This document shows positions 46,130-56,200 of a stretch of DNA of 58,332 nt, piece after piece. The notes under the pieces were generated by a model, which did no database searches, was not told the DNA's origin, and was given only the letters and a program-made list of their open reading frames with translations. The stretch is from Streptomyces sp. NRRL B-1347 (lineage in GTDB: Bacteria; Actinomycetota; Actinomycetes; Streptomycetales; Streptomycetaceae), in NCBI RefSeq assembly GCF_000720325.1, contig NZ_JOJM01000051.1, positions 1 through 58,332 of the forward strand, given 5' to 3'. The position numbers and the translations under genes were made by a program. Each line of letters opens with the position of its first letter. Within the stretch, counting starts at the first letter, position 1.

Positions 46130-46693
46130 ATGACAAGGATCGGGATCATCCTCGGCACCACCCGCCCCGGCCGCGTCGGACCCCAGGTCGCCCAGTGGGT
46201 CGAGAAGGCGGCCCGGACGCGCGGCGACGCGGACTTCGAACTCGTCGACCTCGCCGACTTCGACCTGCCGCTCTTCGACGAGCCGCGCTCCCCGCGCATG
46301 GGCGCCTATGAGCACGCCCACACCCGCGCCTGGAGCGCCAAGATCGCCGAACTCGACGGCTTCGTGTTCGTCACCCCCGAGTACAACTGGTCGATCCCGG
46401 CCGCGCTCAAGAACGCCATCGACTTCGTCTACAACGAGTGGAACAACAAGGCGGCGGCCTTCGTCGGCTACGGAGCAAGCGCCAACGGCGTCCGGGCCGT
46501 CGAGCACCTGCGCGCCATCGCCGCAGCGGTCCAGCTCTCGCCCGTGTACACACAGGTCAACCTGTCGCTCCTGACCGACTTCGAGCAGTACGAGACCTTC
46601 ACCCCCGCCGAGCGCCACGACGCCGCGCTCCAGCGGATGCTCAGCGAACTGATCACCCGGACCCATACGCTCGCGCCCCTTCGCCGGGCGTGA
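46130..46693 (+). CDS. NADPH-dependent FMN reductase (flavodoxin-like)
   Basis: A 187-residue flavoprotein. It has the phosphate loop ILGTTRPGRVGPQVAQW (about residues 7-23) and the family signature FVFVTPEYNWSIPAALKNAI (about 81-100), then AFVGYGASANGVRA. It reduces FMN or quinones with NADPH. ATG 46130 follows AGGGAGAG. It lies 28 bases upstream of the first P450 gene, suggesting co-expression, although P450s usually take electrons from a ferredoxin and none is seen here. Confidence 0.93.
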   Translation: MTRIGIILGTTRPGRVGPQVAQWVEKAARTRGDADFELVDLADFDLPLFDEPRSPRMGAYEHAHTRAWSAKIAELDGFVFVTPEYNWSIPAALKNAIDFVYNEWNNKAAAFVGYGASANGVRAVEHLRAIAAAVQLSPVYTQVNLSLLTDFEQYETFTPAERHDAALQRMLSELITRTHTLAPLRRA

Positions 46694-46721
46694 ACCACCG
46701 CACGTGCAAGGAGGACCACCG

Positions 46722-48014
46722 ATGAGCCTGCCGACCGCGGCTCCCGCCACCGGGCCCACGCCGCCGGACGACACCACCCCCTCGGTCTACCGATTGCCCT
46801 TTCCGCCCGGGTTCACCGAGCGCAGCGGCTGCCCCTTCGACCCGCCCCCCATGCTCCGCGACCACCACGACCAGGGCGAGGTGCGCGAGATCGCCCTGAC
46901 CGACGGCGGCACCGGCTGGCTCGTCACCGGGTACGAGGAGGGCCGCACGCTGCTCAGCGACCCCCGGCTCAGCTCCGACCGGCTGCGCAACCCGCTGGTC
47001 GTGAAGCTGCCGGCGGAGCTGCGCGCCCAGCTCATGGCCGACGAGGCGGTCGCGGGCAACTTCATCGCCATGGACCCGCCCGACCACACCCGCTACCGCA
47101 AGATGCTGACCCGGCAGTTCACGCTGCGCCGGGTGCGGCAGCTGGAGCCGCGGATCCTGGAGATCGTCACCGAGCGCATCGACGCCATGCTCGCCCGCGG
47201 CAACAGCGCCGACCTCGTCAAGGACTTCGGCCTCGCGGTGCCGTCCCTGGTGATCTGCGAACTGCTCGGGGTGGCCTACGAGGAGCGCGGGGAGTTCCAG
47301 GCCCGCACCGAGGAACTGCTCAACCTGGACATCCCGTTCGAGAAGCAGCTGGCCGCCCTCGACGAGCTGCGGAAGTTCATCCTCGGCCAGGTGCGGCGCA
47401 AGCGCGCGACCCCCACCGACGACATGCTGTCCGACCTCATCCGCTCCGACACCGAACCGCCGCTCACCGACGAGGAAGTCGTCGGCATGGCCAACCTGCT
47501 GCTCGTCGGCGGCCACGAGACGACCGCGAACATGCTGTCCCTCGGCACCTTCGCCCTCCTGGAGCACCCCGAGCAGTTCAGGGCCCTGCGCGACCGCCCC
47601 GAACTCATGGACGGGGCGGTCGAGGAGCTGCTGCGCTATCTGTCCATCGTCCACCACGGCCTGCTGCGCACCACCACCGAGGACGTCGAGATCGCGGGGC
47701 GGACCATTCCCGCGGAGTCCCTGGTCATCATCTCGGTGTCCGAGGCGAACCGGGATCCGCGCCACTACGACAGCCCGGCCGCCCTCGACGTGAGCCGCCC
47801 GCGCAGGACCCACCTCGCCTTCGGGCACGGCATCCACCAGTGCATCGGCCAGCAGCTCGCCCGCAGCGAGATGACCATCGCCTTCCCCGAACTGCTGCGG
47901 CGGCTGCCCGGCCTCCGCCTCGCCGTCCCGGCCGACGAGGTGCCGCTGCGCGAGAAGATGGCCGTGTACGGCCTGCACAGCCTGCCGGTGACCTGGGACG
48001 CGCCCGACGCGTAG
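46722..48014 (+). CDS. Cytochrome P450 (first of three)
   Basis: A 430-residue bacterial class I P450; ATG 46722 follows AAGGAGGA. Diagnostic parts: [18 protein letters not shown] (C-helix), the oxygen-binding I-helix VGGHETTANM with the conserved Glu-Thr pair, the K-helix ELLRY (ExxR), and the heme loop FGHGIHQCIGQQLAR with the thiolate Cys. It is probably a tailoring hydroxylase of the polyketide. Confidence 0.95.
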   Translation: MSLPTAAPATGPTPPDDTTPSVYRLPFPPGFTERSGCPFDPPPMLRDHHDQGEVREIALTDGGTGWLVTGYEEGRTLLSDPRLSSDRLRNPLVVKLPAELRAQLMADEAVAGNFIAMDPPDHTRYRKMLTRQFTLRRVRQLEPRILEIVTERIDAMLARGNSADLVKDFGLAVPSLVICELLGVAYEERGEFQARTEELLNLDIPFEKQLAALDELRKFILGQVRRKRATPTDDMLSDLIRSDTEPPLTDEEVVGMANLLLVGGHETTANMLSLGTFALLEHPEQFRALRDRPELMDGAVEELLRYLSIVHHGLLRTTTEDVEIAGRTIPAESLVIISVSEANRDPRHYDSPAALDVSRPRRTHLAFGHGIHQCIGQQLARSEMTIAFPELLRRLPGLRLAVPADEVPLREKMAVYGLHSLPVTWDAPDA

Positions 48015-48156
48015 GCGTCTCGCACGCGTCGTCCTACCGCGTACGGCTCTCCCGTGCACCGCTCTCCCGTACGCCCTCCCCTCCGTACGCCCTTCCCCGC
48101 CCTCCCGCACGGAATAGGGCGTACGGAAATGCCGTACAAACACGCGCCGTGCAAAA

Positions 48157-48205
48157 GCGGAATTCCGCGGCGGCCGCGCGCGGCCGGAATTCCGGTGAAT
48201 TCCGG
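48157..48205. promoter_or_regulatory. Cluster of GAATTCCG palindromes
   Basis: GCGGAATTCCGC (48157-48168) and CCGGAATTCCGG (48184-48195) are perfect 12-bp palindromes, followed by a half-like GAATTCCGG (48197-48205). They lie in the 295-base gap before the methyltransferase gene. The core CGGAATTCCG recurs at 51903. A further inverted repeat, GTACGG-N5-CCGTAC, is at 48121-48137. Likely regulator binding sites. Confidence 0.55.
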
Positions 48206-48220
48206 AGCGCCGGGGAAAAT

Positions 48221-48234
48221 TACCAGGTTGAGGG
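48221..48234 (+). promoter_or_regulatory. Shared TACCAGGTTG motif (upstream of methyltransferase)
   Basis: TACCAGGTTGAGGG here matches TACCAGGTTGGGGG at 51812-51825 upstream of the third P450 gene. It lies 89 bases before the methyltransferase start and could be a promoter or activator element. Confidence 0.45.
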
Positions 48235-48309
48235 GTGCTCCTAGGGGCCGCCGCTGCCTCACCCTGGGAGACGTCACCAGCCAATCGTCGACGACAGGGA
48301 CGGACCGGG

Positions 48310-50246
<1,937 letters not shown>

Positions 50247-50263
50247 GTGACGGGCCGCCGCGT

Positions 50264-50304
50264 GACGCTGCCGGAGCCCCTGGCATCGGGGCTCCGGCAG
50301 CGTC
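50264..50304. terminator. 17-bp perfect hairpin terminator
   Basis: GACGCTGCCGGAGCCCC (50264-50280) is exactly complementary to 50288-50304 around a seven-base loop, between the second P450 gene and the convergent acyltransferase gene. It is followed by a GT-rich stretch (50305-50340). Confidence 0.88.
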
Positions 50305-50346
50305 GTGTTCGTGTGTGTGGTGGTGTGTGGGGGGCGTGGGTGGTGG

Positions 50347-51585
50347 TCAGGCCTGCGACGTCAGGCGGTTCAGCACCTGCCGCAGGCAGTCCAGACGCCT
50401 CGGCAGCTCCGCGTCCCCCTCGGGCCACGCCAGGTCGATCCCTATGCGGCGGTCGAAGGTGGTGGCCACATAGCCGCCGATGGCCGCGAACTCGCCGGGG
50501 GCCACCTTCCTGCGCGAGGAGGAGTGGAAGTTGGTGAGGAGCAGGCCGTCCGGCGTCCGCAGGGTCGGCACGACGCCCCAGTTCGACACGCTCACCACGG
50601 CGGGAGCCGGGCCCGCGGCGCGCGGCTTCGCGTGCGGCGCGGGCTGGGTGACCATGTCCAGGAGGCTGCGCTGGATGGAGCCGTCGGCGAGGCCCGCCCG
50701 CAGCCGCTCGCCGAGCGCCCTGCCGATGGCGACGGCGCTGGGTTCGACGTCGTCGGCGGCCTTGAACAGGCCGCCCCCGACGACGTTCGTCCCCTCGGTC
50801 GGGCCGATCGGGGGAGTGAGGCGGTTGCGCAGGTTCACCGTGTACCGGAACAGCAGCTCGGACACCGGCAGGCCCCGGACCTCGGCCTCGACGAGGAGGA
50901 CGGCGCCCGAGAGGAGGCCGTTGAGCGTCACCTGCTCGCGGTGGCCGAGCTCCGCGAGCGCCGTCGTCTGATCCTCGCTCAGGCGGTGCTGCACCACGTG
51001 CCGGACTATCGGGATCCGTGCGGAGGCGGGCAGTTCGGTCACGGTCTTCAACGGCGCCGACGCGCCGCCTTCGCCGGACGCGGCCCGGTGGATGCCGCGC
51101 TCGGCGAGAAGGTCCTCGAGGGACCGCGGGTACGGCCGGCGCGGCAGGTCGACGGACGCGCCCCGGACCACGTCGGCGTAGCAGGCCCACAGGGCCGAGA
51201 GCAGCTCGATGGAGTGGTGGGCGTCGGCGATGCTGTGATGGGTCAGCAGGGTCACGCTCGCCTCGCTGCCGTCGCGCACCACGTTGAGCGCGCTCAGCAT
51301 CCGGTACTCGTCCAACTCCACGCCGGTCAGCGGGTGGTCGGGGTCGCCCGCGCAGATCTGGACCTCGGGCGGGGCGCCGGACTCCACGAAGGCGAGCCCG
51401 CCGTCGTCGGCCACGAGCCGGGCGGCGAGCTGCGGATGCGCGCGGCACACCGCCGCGTAGGCGGTCCGCAGCGCAGCCGGATCCAGTCGGCCGACGGTAC
51501 GCACCGTGTAGCCCACGTACATCTCCACGTCGGCATAGATTTTCTCGGTGGGTGTCAGCGCACGCTGAATTGCAGCTGTCGTCAT
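50347..51585 (-). CDS. PapA-like (condensation-fold) acyltransferase
   Basis: A 412-residue member of the condensation-domain/PapA5 superfamily, which esterifies a hydroxyl using an acyl-ACP or acyl-CoA. The catalytic HHxxxD appears as LLTHHSIADAHHSIELL (about residues 115-131). The N-terminus resembles PapA proteins (LTPTEKIYADVEMYVGYTV), and the late motif VSVSNWGVVPTL occupies the usual DFGWG-region position. It probably adds an acyl side chain to the polyketide, perhaps at a hydroxyl made by one of the P450s. It is divergent from the third P450 gene. Confidence 0.85.
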   Translation of the reverse strand: MTTAAIQRALTPTEKIYADVEMYVGYTVRTVGRLDPAALRTAYAAVCRAHPQLAARLVADDGGLAFVESGAPPEVQICAGDPDHPLTGVELDEYRMLSALNVVRDGSEASVTLLTHHSIADAHHSIELLSALWACYADVVRGASVDLPRRPYPRSLEDLLAERGIHRAASGEGGASAPLKTVTELPASARIPIVRHVVQHRLSEDQTTALAELGHREQVTLNGLLSGAVLLVEAEVRGLPVSELLFRYTVNLRNRLTPPIGPTEGTNVVGGGLFKAADDVEPSAVAIGRALGERLRAGLADGSIQRSLLDMVTQPAPHAKPRAAGPAPAVVSVSNWGVVPTLRTPDGLLLTNFHSSSRRKVAPGEFAAIGGYVATTFDRRIGIDLAWPEGDAELPRRLDCLRQVLNRLTSQA

Positions 51586-52005
51586 GAATGAATGGCCCTT
51601 CCGCCGACGCCCGGCATGTCCGAAGCCTGATCATTTTTGCCCACGGGGTACGGCGGGGCCATCACCAACGTGAGTAGTCTCCGTAAGGCCGCGGCCCGTC
51701 CCGCTCGTCGACGGGCGTCCCGCCGCCCCTGCACTCCCCGGCCGCCGGAACCGTTTCCCCACCCCTATGACCAACGGGCGCTAGCCGTCGCCGACTTGGC
51801 CACCCCGGCCCTACCAGGTTGGGGGATTCCGCGCCGACACCGCTCGACTAGCCTGGCCACAGAGATTCAAGCAGCATGCGCGCGGTGCGCATCCCGTGTC
51901 TCCGGAATTCCGCTGCTTGGTCCATGACCCCGTGTTCGCGCCCTTGGCCGACGTTTTCGCGAGCCGCAGCGCATGCGGGACTTTACCCCGAGCGGGAGGA
52001 TTTCC
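51586..52005. promoter_or_regulatory. 420-base divergent promoter region
   Basis: It separates the acyltransferase and third P450 genes and is AT-richer than both. It contains TACCAGGTTGGGGG (51812-51825), matching the site at 48221, and the palindrome CGGAATTCCG (51903-51912), matching 48158 and 48185. A -10-like TAGCCT lies near 51850. No gene is visible in it. Confidence 0.5.
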
Positions 52006-53199
52006 ATGAGCGACGCGATTTCCTATGAGGTGCCGTGGGCGCGGACCCATCAGTTCGATCCTCCCGCCGTGTTCGACGCGCTGCGTGCCGAGCGGCCGCT
52101 GGCGCGCATGACCTACCCGGACGGGCACGAGGGCTGGATCGCCACCGGCCACGAAGTGGTGCGCGAGGTCCTCGGCGACCCGAGGTTCAGCCACAGCACG
52201 GAGATCGGGCACTTCCCAGTGACCCACCAAGGGCAGCTGGTGCCGAACCATCCGAAGATCCCCGGGATGTTCATCCACATGGACCCGCCCGACCACACGC
52301 GCTACCGACGGCTGCTGACCGGGGAGTTCACCGTCCGCAGGGCGAGCCGCCTGAAGGCGCGCGTGGAGGCCGTGGCCGCCGAGCAGATCGACGTGATGCG
52401 CGCGCACGGGTCGCCCGCCGACCTGGTGGAGACCTTCGCCAGGCCGCTCGTCCTGAGGGTGCTCTCCGAACTGGTCGGGCTGCCCTACGACGAGCGCGAG
52501 CACTACGAGCACGCGCCGACGCTCCTGCACGACCCGGACGCGAATCCGCAGGAAGTGGCCGCCGCTTTCGAGAAGGCGGGTGCCTTCTTCGTCGAAGTCA
52601 TCGAGCGCAAGCGGAAGAATCCCGGGGACGACCTCCTCAGCCGCCTCACAGCGGACGGTCAGCTGACCACGGAAGAGCTGTGCAACATCGTCGTCCTGCT
52701 GTTGTTCGCGGGGTACGAGACCACGGAGAGCGCGCTGTCCGTCGGCGTCTTCGCGCTCCTCCACCACGCGGAACAACTGGCGGTGCTCCGCGCGGATCCG
52801 GAGAAACTCGACACCGCGGTCGAGGAACTCCTGCGCTATCTCACCGTCAACCAGTACCACACCTACCGGACCGCCCTCGAAGACATAGAGCTGAACGGTG
52901 AGACGGTCAAGAAGGGCGACACCGTGACCGTTTCGCTGCCCGCGGCCAACCGCGACCCCGCGAAATTCACCTGCCCCGAAAAACTGGACATCGGCCGCGA
53001 CACCGCCGGGCACGTGGCGTTCGGCTACGGAATCCACCAGTGTCTGGGCCAGAACCTGGCCCGCGTCGAACTGCGCGCCGGAATCGCGGCTCTCCTCGGG
53101 GCATTTCCCGACCTGCGCCTCGCCGTCGCCACGGACGAGGTGCCGCTCCGGCTCAAGGGCTCCGTCTTCGCCGTGAAGGGCCTGCCCGTCTCCTGGTGA
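52006..53199 (+). CDS. Cytochrome P450 (third)
   Basis: A 397-residue P450; ATG 52006 follows GGGAGGA. It has [20 protein letters not shown]-helix FAGYETTESALS with the Glu-Thr pair, K-helix EELLRY, and heme loop FGYGIHQCLGQNLARVE. Its separate promoter and position directly before the PKS gene (42 bases) suggest co-transcription with the PKS. It probably oxidises the polyketide backbone. Confidence 0.95.
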   Translation: MSDAISYEVPWARTHQFDPPAVFDALRAERPLARMTYPDGHEGWIATGHEVVREVLGDPRFSHSTEIGHFPVTHQGQLVPNHPKIPGMFIHMDPPDHTRYRRLLTGEFTVRRASRLKARVEAVAAEQIDVMRAHGSPADLVETFARPLVLRVLSELVGLPYDEREHYEHAPTLLHDPDANPQEVAAAFEKAGAFFVEVIERKRKNPGDDLLSRLTADGQLTTEELCNIVVLLLFAGYETTESALSVGVFALLHHAEQLAVLRADPEKLDTAVEELLRYLTVNQYHTYRTALEDIELNGETVKKGDTVTVSLPAANRDPAKFTCPEKLDIGRDTAGHVAFGYGIHQCLGQNLARVELRAGIAALLGAFPDLRLAVATDEVPLRLKGSVFAVKGLPVSW

Positions 53200-53241
53200 G
53201 TCCCCTTCTCCCTTTCTCCCTCCGAAAGGAACCGCGGCATC

Positions 53242-56200
53242 GTGCGCACCGACCTCATCAAGCCGCTGCCCGTCGCCCTCCTGGAGAACGCGGCCCGCTT
53301 CCCCGACAAGGTGGCTTTCGAGGACGACCGGCGGGCGGTCACCTACGCAGACCTTGAGGCGCGGACGCGCAGGCTCGCCGGTCACCTCGCGGACCTGGGC
53401 GTGGCCCGCGGCGACCGGGTGGCCATCTGCCTCGGCAACACCGTCTCCACGGTGGAGAGTTACCTCGCGGTCGTCCGCGCCGGCGGCATCGGCGTGCCGG
53501 TCAATCCGGCCTCGGCCCTTGCCGAACTGGAGTACGTACTGGCCGACAGCGGCGCCACGGCGGTCATGACCGACGCCGCGCAGGCGGCGCGCCTGGGGCG
53601 CTCGGCCGCCGTGGACCCCGCCACCACGCTGCTGGTGACCGGCGAGGCCCCCGAGGTGCCGGGAGCGCACGCGTACGACACACTCGCCGTCACCGAGCCG
53701 CCCGTGCCCGCCCGGGACGACCTCGGCCTCGACGACGTGGCCTGGATGTTCTACACCTCCGGGACGACCGGCAGGCCCAAGGGCGTCCTGTCGACGCAGC
53801 GCAACTGCCTGTGGTCCGTGGCCTCCTGCTACGTGCCGATACCGGGCCTCACGGACCGGGACCGGGTGCTCTGGCCGCTCCCGCTGTTCCACAGCCTCTC
53901 CCACATCGCGTGCGTCCTGTCCGTCACCGTGGTCGGCGCCACCGCCCGGATCATGGACGGCAGCTCCGCGGACGACGTGATCGAGGCGCTCCGCGAGGGC
54001 GGCGCGACGTTTCTCGCCGGGGTGCCCACCACGTACCACCACCTGGTGACGGCCGCCCGGCAGAACGGCTTCTCCGCGCCCGCCCTGCGGATCGGCCTCG
54101 TCGGCGGCGCGGTCACCGGGCCCGGCCTGCGCCGGGAGTTCGAGGACACCTTCGGCGTGCCGCTGGTCGACGCCTACGGCTCCACCGAGACCTGCGGGGC
54201 CATCACCATCAACCCGCCCGACGGCGCCCGCGTCGACGGCTCCTGCGGCCTGCCCGTGCCGGGCGTCGGCGTCCGCGTCGTCGACCCCGGCACCGGCCTC
54301 GACGTCCCCGCCGGGCAGGAGGGCGAGGTGTGGGTCAGCGGGCCGAACGTCATGGTCGGCTACCACAACAGCCCCGAGGCCACCGCCGAGGCACTGCGCG
54401 ACGGCTGGTACCGGACCGGCGACCTGGCCCGGCGCGACGACGCGGGCTACTTCACCATCCGCGGCCGGATCAAGGAACTCGTCATCCGGGGCGGCGAGAA
54501 CATCCACCCCGAGGAGATCGAGGCGGTCCTGCGCACCGTCGAGGGCGTCGCCGACGCGGCCGTCGCGGGCGCACCGCACGCGACGCTCGGGGAGGTGCCC
54601 GTCGCGTACGTGGTCCCCGGACCCGCCGGCTTCGACACCGCGACGCTGCTCGACCGGTGCCGCGAACGGCTCTCCGTGTACAAGGTGCCGGAGCGGATCC
54701 ACGAGGTCACCGGCATCCCGCGGACCGCGTCGGGCAAGACGCGGCGGCGCCTCCTTGCCGACCGGCCGAGCAGACTGCGGTACGCGGCGAGCGGCCACCA
54801 CGAGGGGCTGCTGAGCCTCGACTGGGCCTCGGTCGCGGCCCCGGCGGACCCCGGCCCCCCGGCCCGGGACTGGGCGGTGGTCGGCCCGGCGGCGGCCGGA
54901 CTCGGCACGGCCCTGAAGGCCGCGGGCGCCGACGTACGGCACTACCCGGACCTGGCGGCGGTCCGGGCCGCGGCGGCCGACGAGGACGCGGCTCCCGAGG
55001 TGACGGTCGTCGTACGGCCGCCGGTAACGGGCGTCGTACGGCCGTCGGCCCCGGCGGCACCGGGGGGCGCGCGGGAGGCGATCGCCGTCGGCCGTGAGGG
55101 CGCGCGGCTGTGGGCCGACGAGCTGCGGTCCTGGCTGGAACGTCCGGAGTCGGCCGCGGCCCGCCTCGTGGTGCTCACCCGCGCCGCGGTCGTGGCCAGC
55201 GCGCAGGACGATCGGCAGGACCTGGCCGCAGCTCCGCTGTGGGCCGTCGTCCCGTCCTTCCAGGAGGGGGGTGCGGGGTCGCTCACCCTCCTGGACCTGG
55301 ATGCCGACGCGGACCCGGACATCTTGTGCGCCGCGCTCGCGACAGGCGAGCCGCGGATCGCGGTGCGTGCGGGCGCCCTCCTCGCGCCGCGACCGAGTCG
55401 ACTGCCGGTGGCCGACGGGCCGGGGGCGGACGGGCGGGGGACGGACGGGCCGGGGGCGGAGGCCTGGCCCGGAGCCACCGGCACGGTGGTGGTCACCGGG
55501 GCGGACACGGAGCACGGCGCGGCACTCGCGCACCGGCTCGTCACGGTCCACCAGGTGGAGAGCCTGCTCCTCGTCGACACCCCGGGGAGCGCCGGTACGC
55601 CGACCGCGCCCGCTCCCCCGGGGGCGGACATCGTCCGGGTGGCCGCAGACGGGCAGCACCCGGAGCAGCTGCGGGCCGCGCTCGCCGACCTGCCCCGTCC
55701 GGTGAGCGCGGTGGTGCACGCCGCCGACGACCCCGAACTGGCCCTGCTTCTCGACGAGATGACCGCGGCGAACGGACTCGCCGCCTTCGTCGCCGTGTCC
55801 CATACGGCCGCGCCGCTCGGCACGCCCGACCGCCTCGGGGCGGCCGTCGACGGAGCCCTGACCGAGGCGGTGGTGCGTGACCGGCGGCTGCGGAACCTGC
55901 CCGGCACGTTCCTCGCCCGGGCCGACGGGGTCGACATCCGGGCAGGAGGGGCCGACACGGCGTGGGCGGGCAGCCCGCTCCTCTCCGCGTTCGACCTCGC
56001 CCTGACCACGAACCCGCCGACGCTCCTGGCCCTCGACCCGAGCGCGCTCGCCGACAGCTCTCGACTCCCCACCCTGCTCGCGACCTTGACGGAACCGCAG
56101 CCCCGGCGGAGCGAGCCCGACGACGCCGTCGCGGCGGCCCTGCGCGAGCGCCTCGCCGCGCTGGACGAGCGTGCGCAGCGGGCGCTCCTAGAAGACCTGG

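Noticed and set aside
48180..48250. A PimM/LAL-type box (CTVGGGAWWTCCCBAG) upstream of the methyltransferase
   Set aside because: The best alignment has several mismatches in the core; the CGGAATTCCG and TACCAGGTTG motifs are stronger.
51811..55803. A 1330-codon leftward open frame over the third P450 and the PKS
   Set aside because: Low-complexity Gly/Arg/Asp sequence antisense to well-supported genes.
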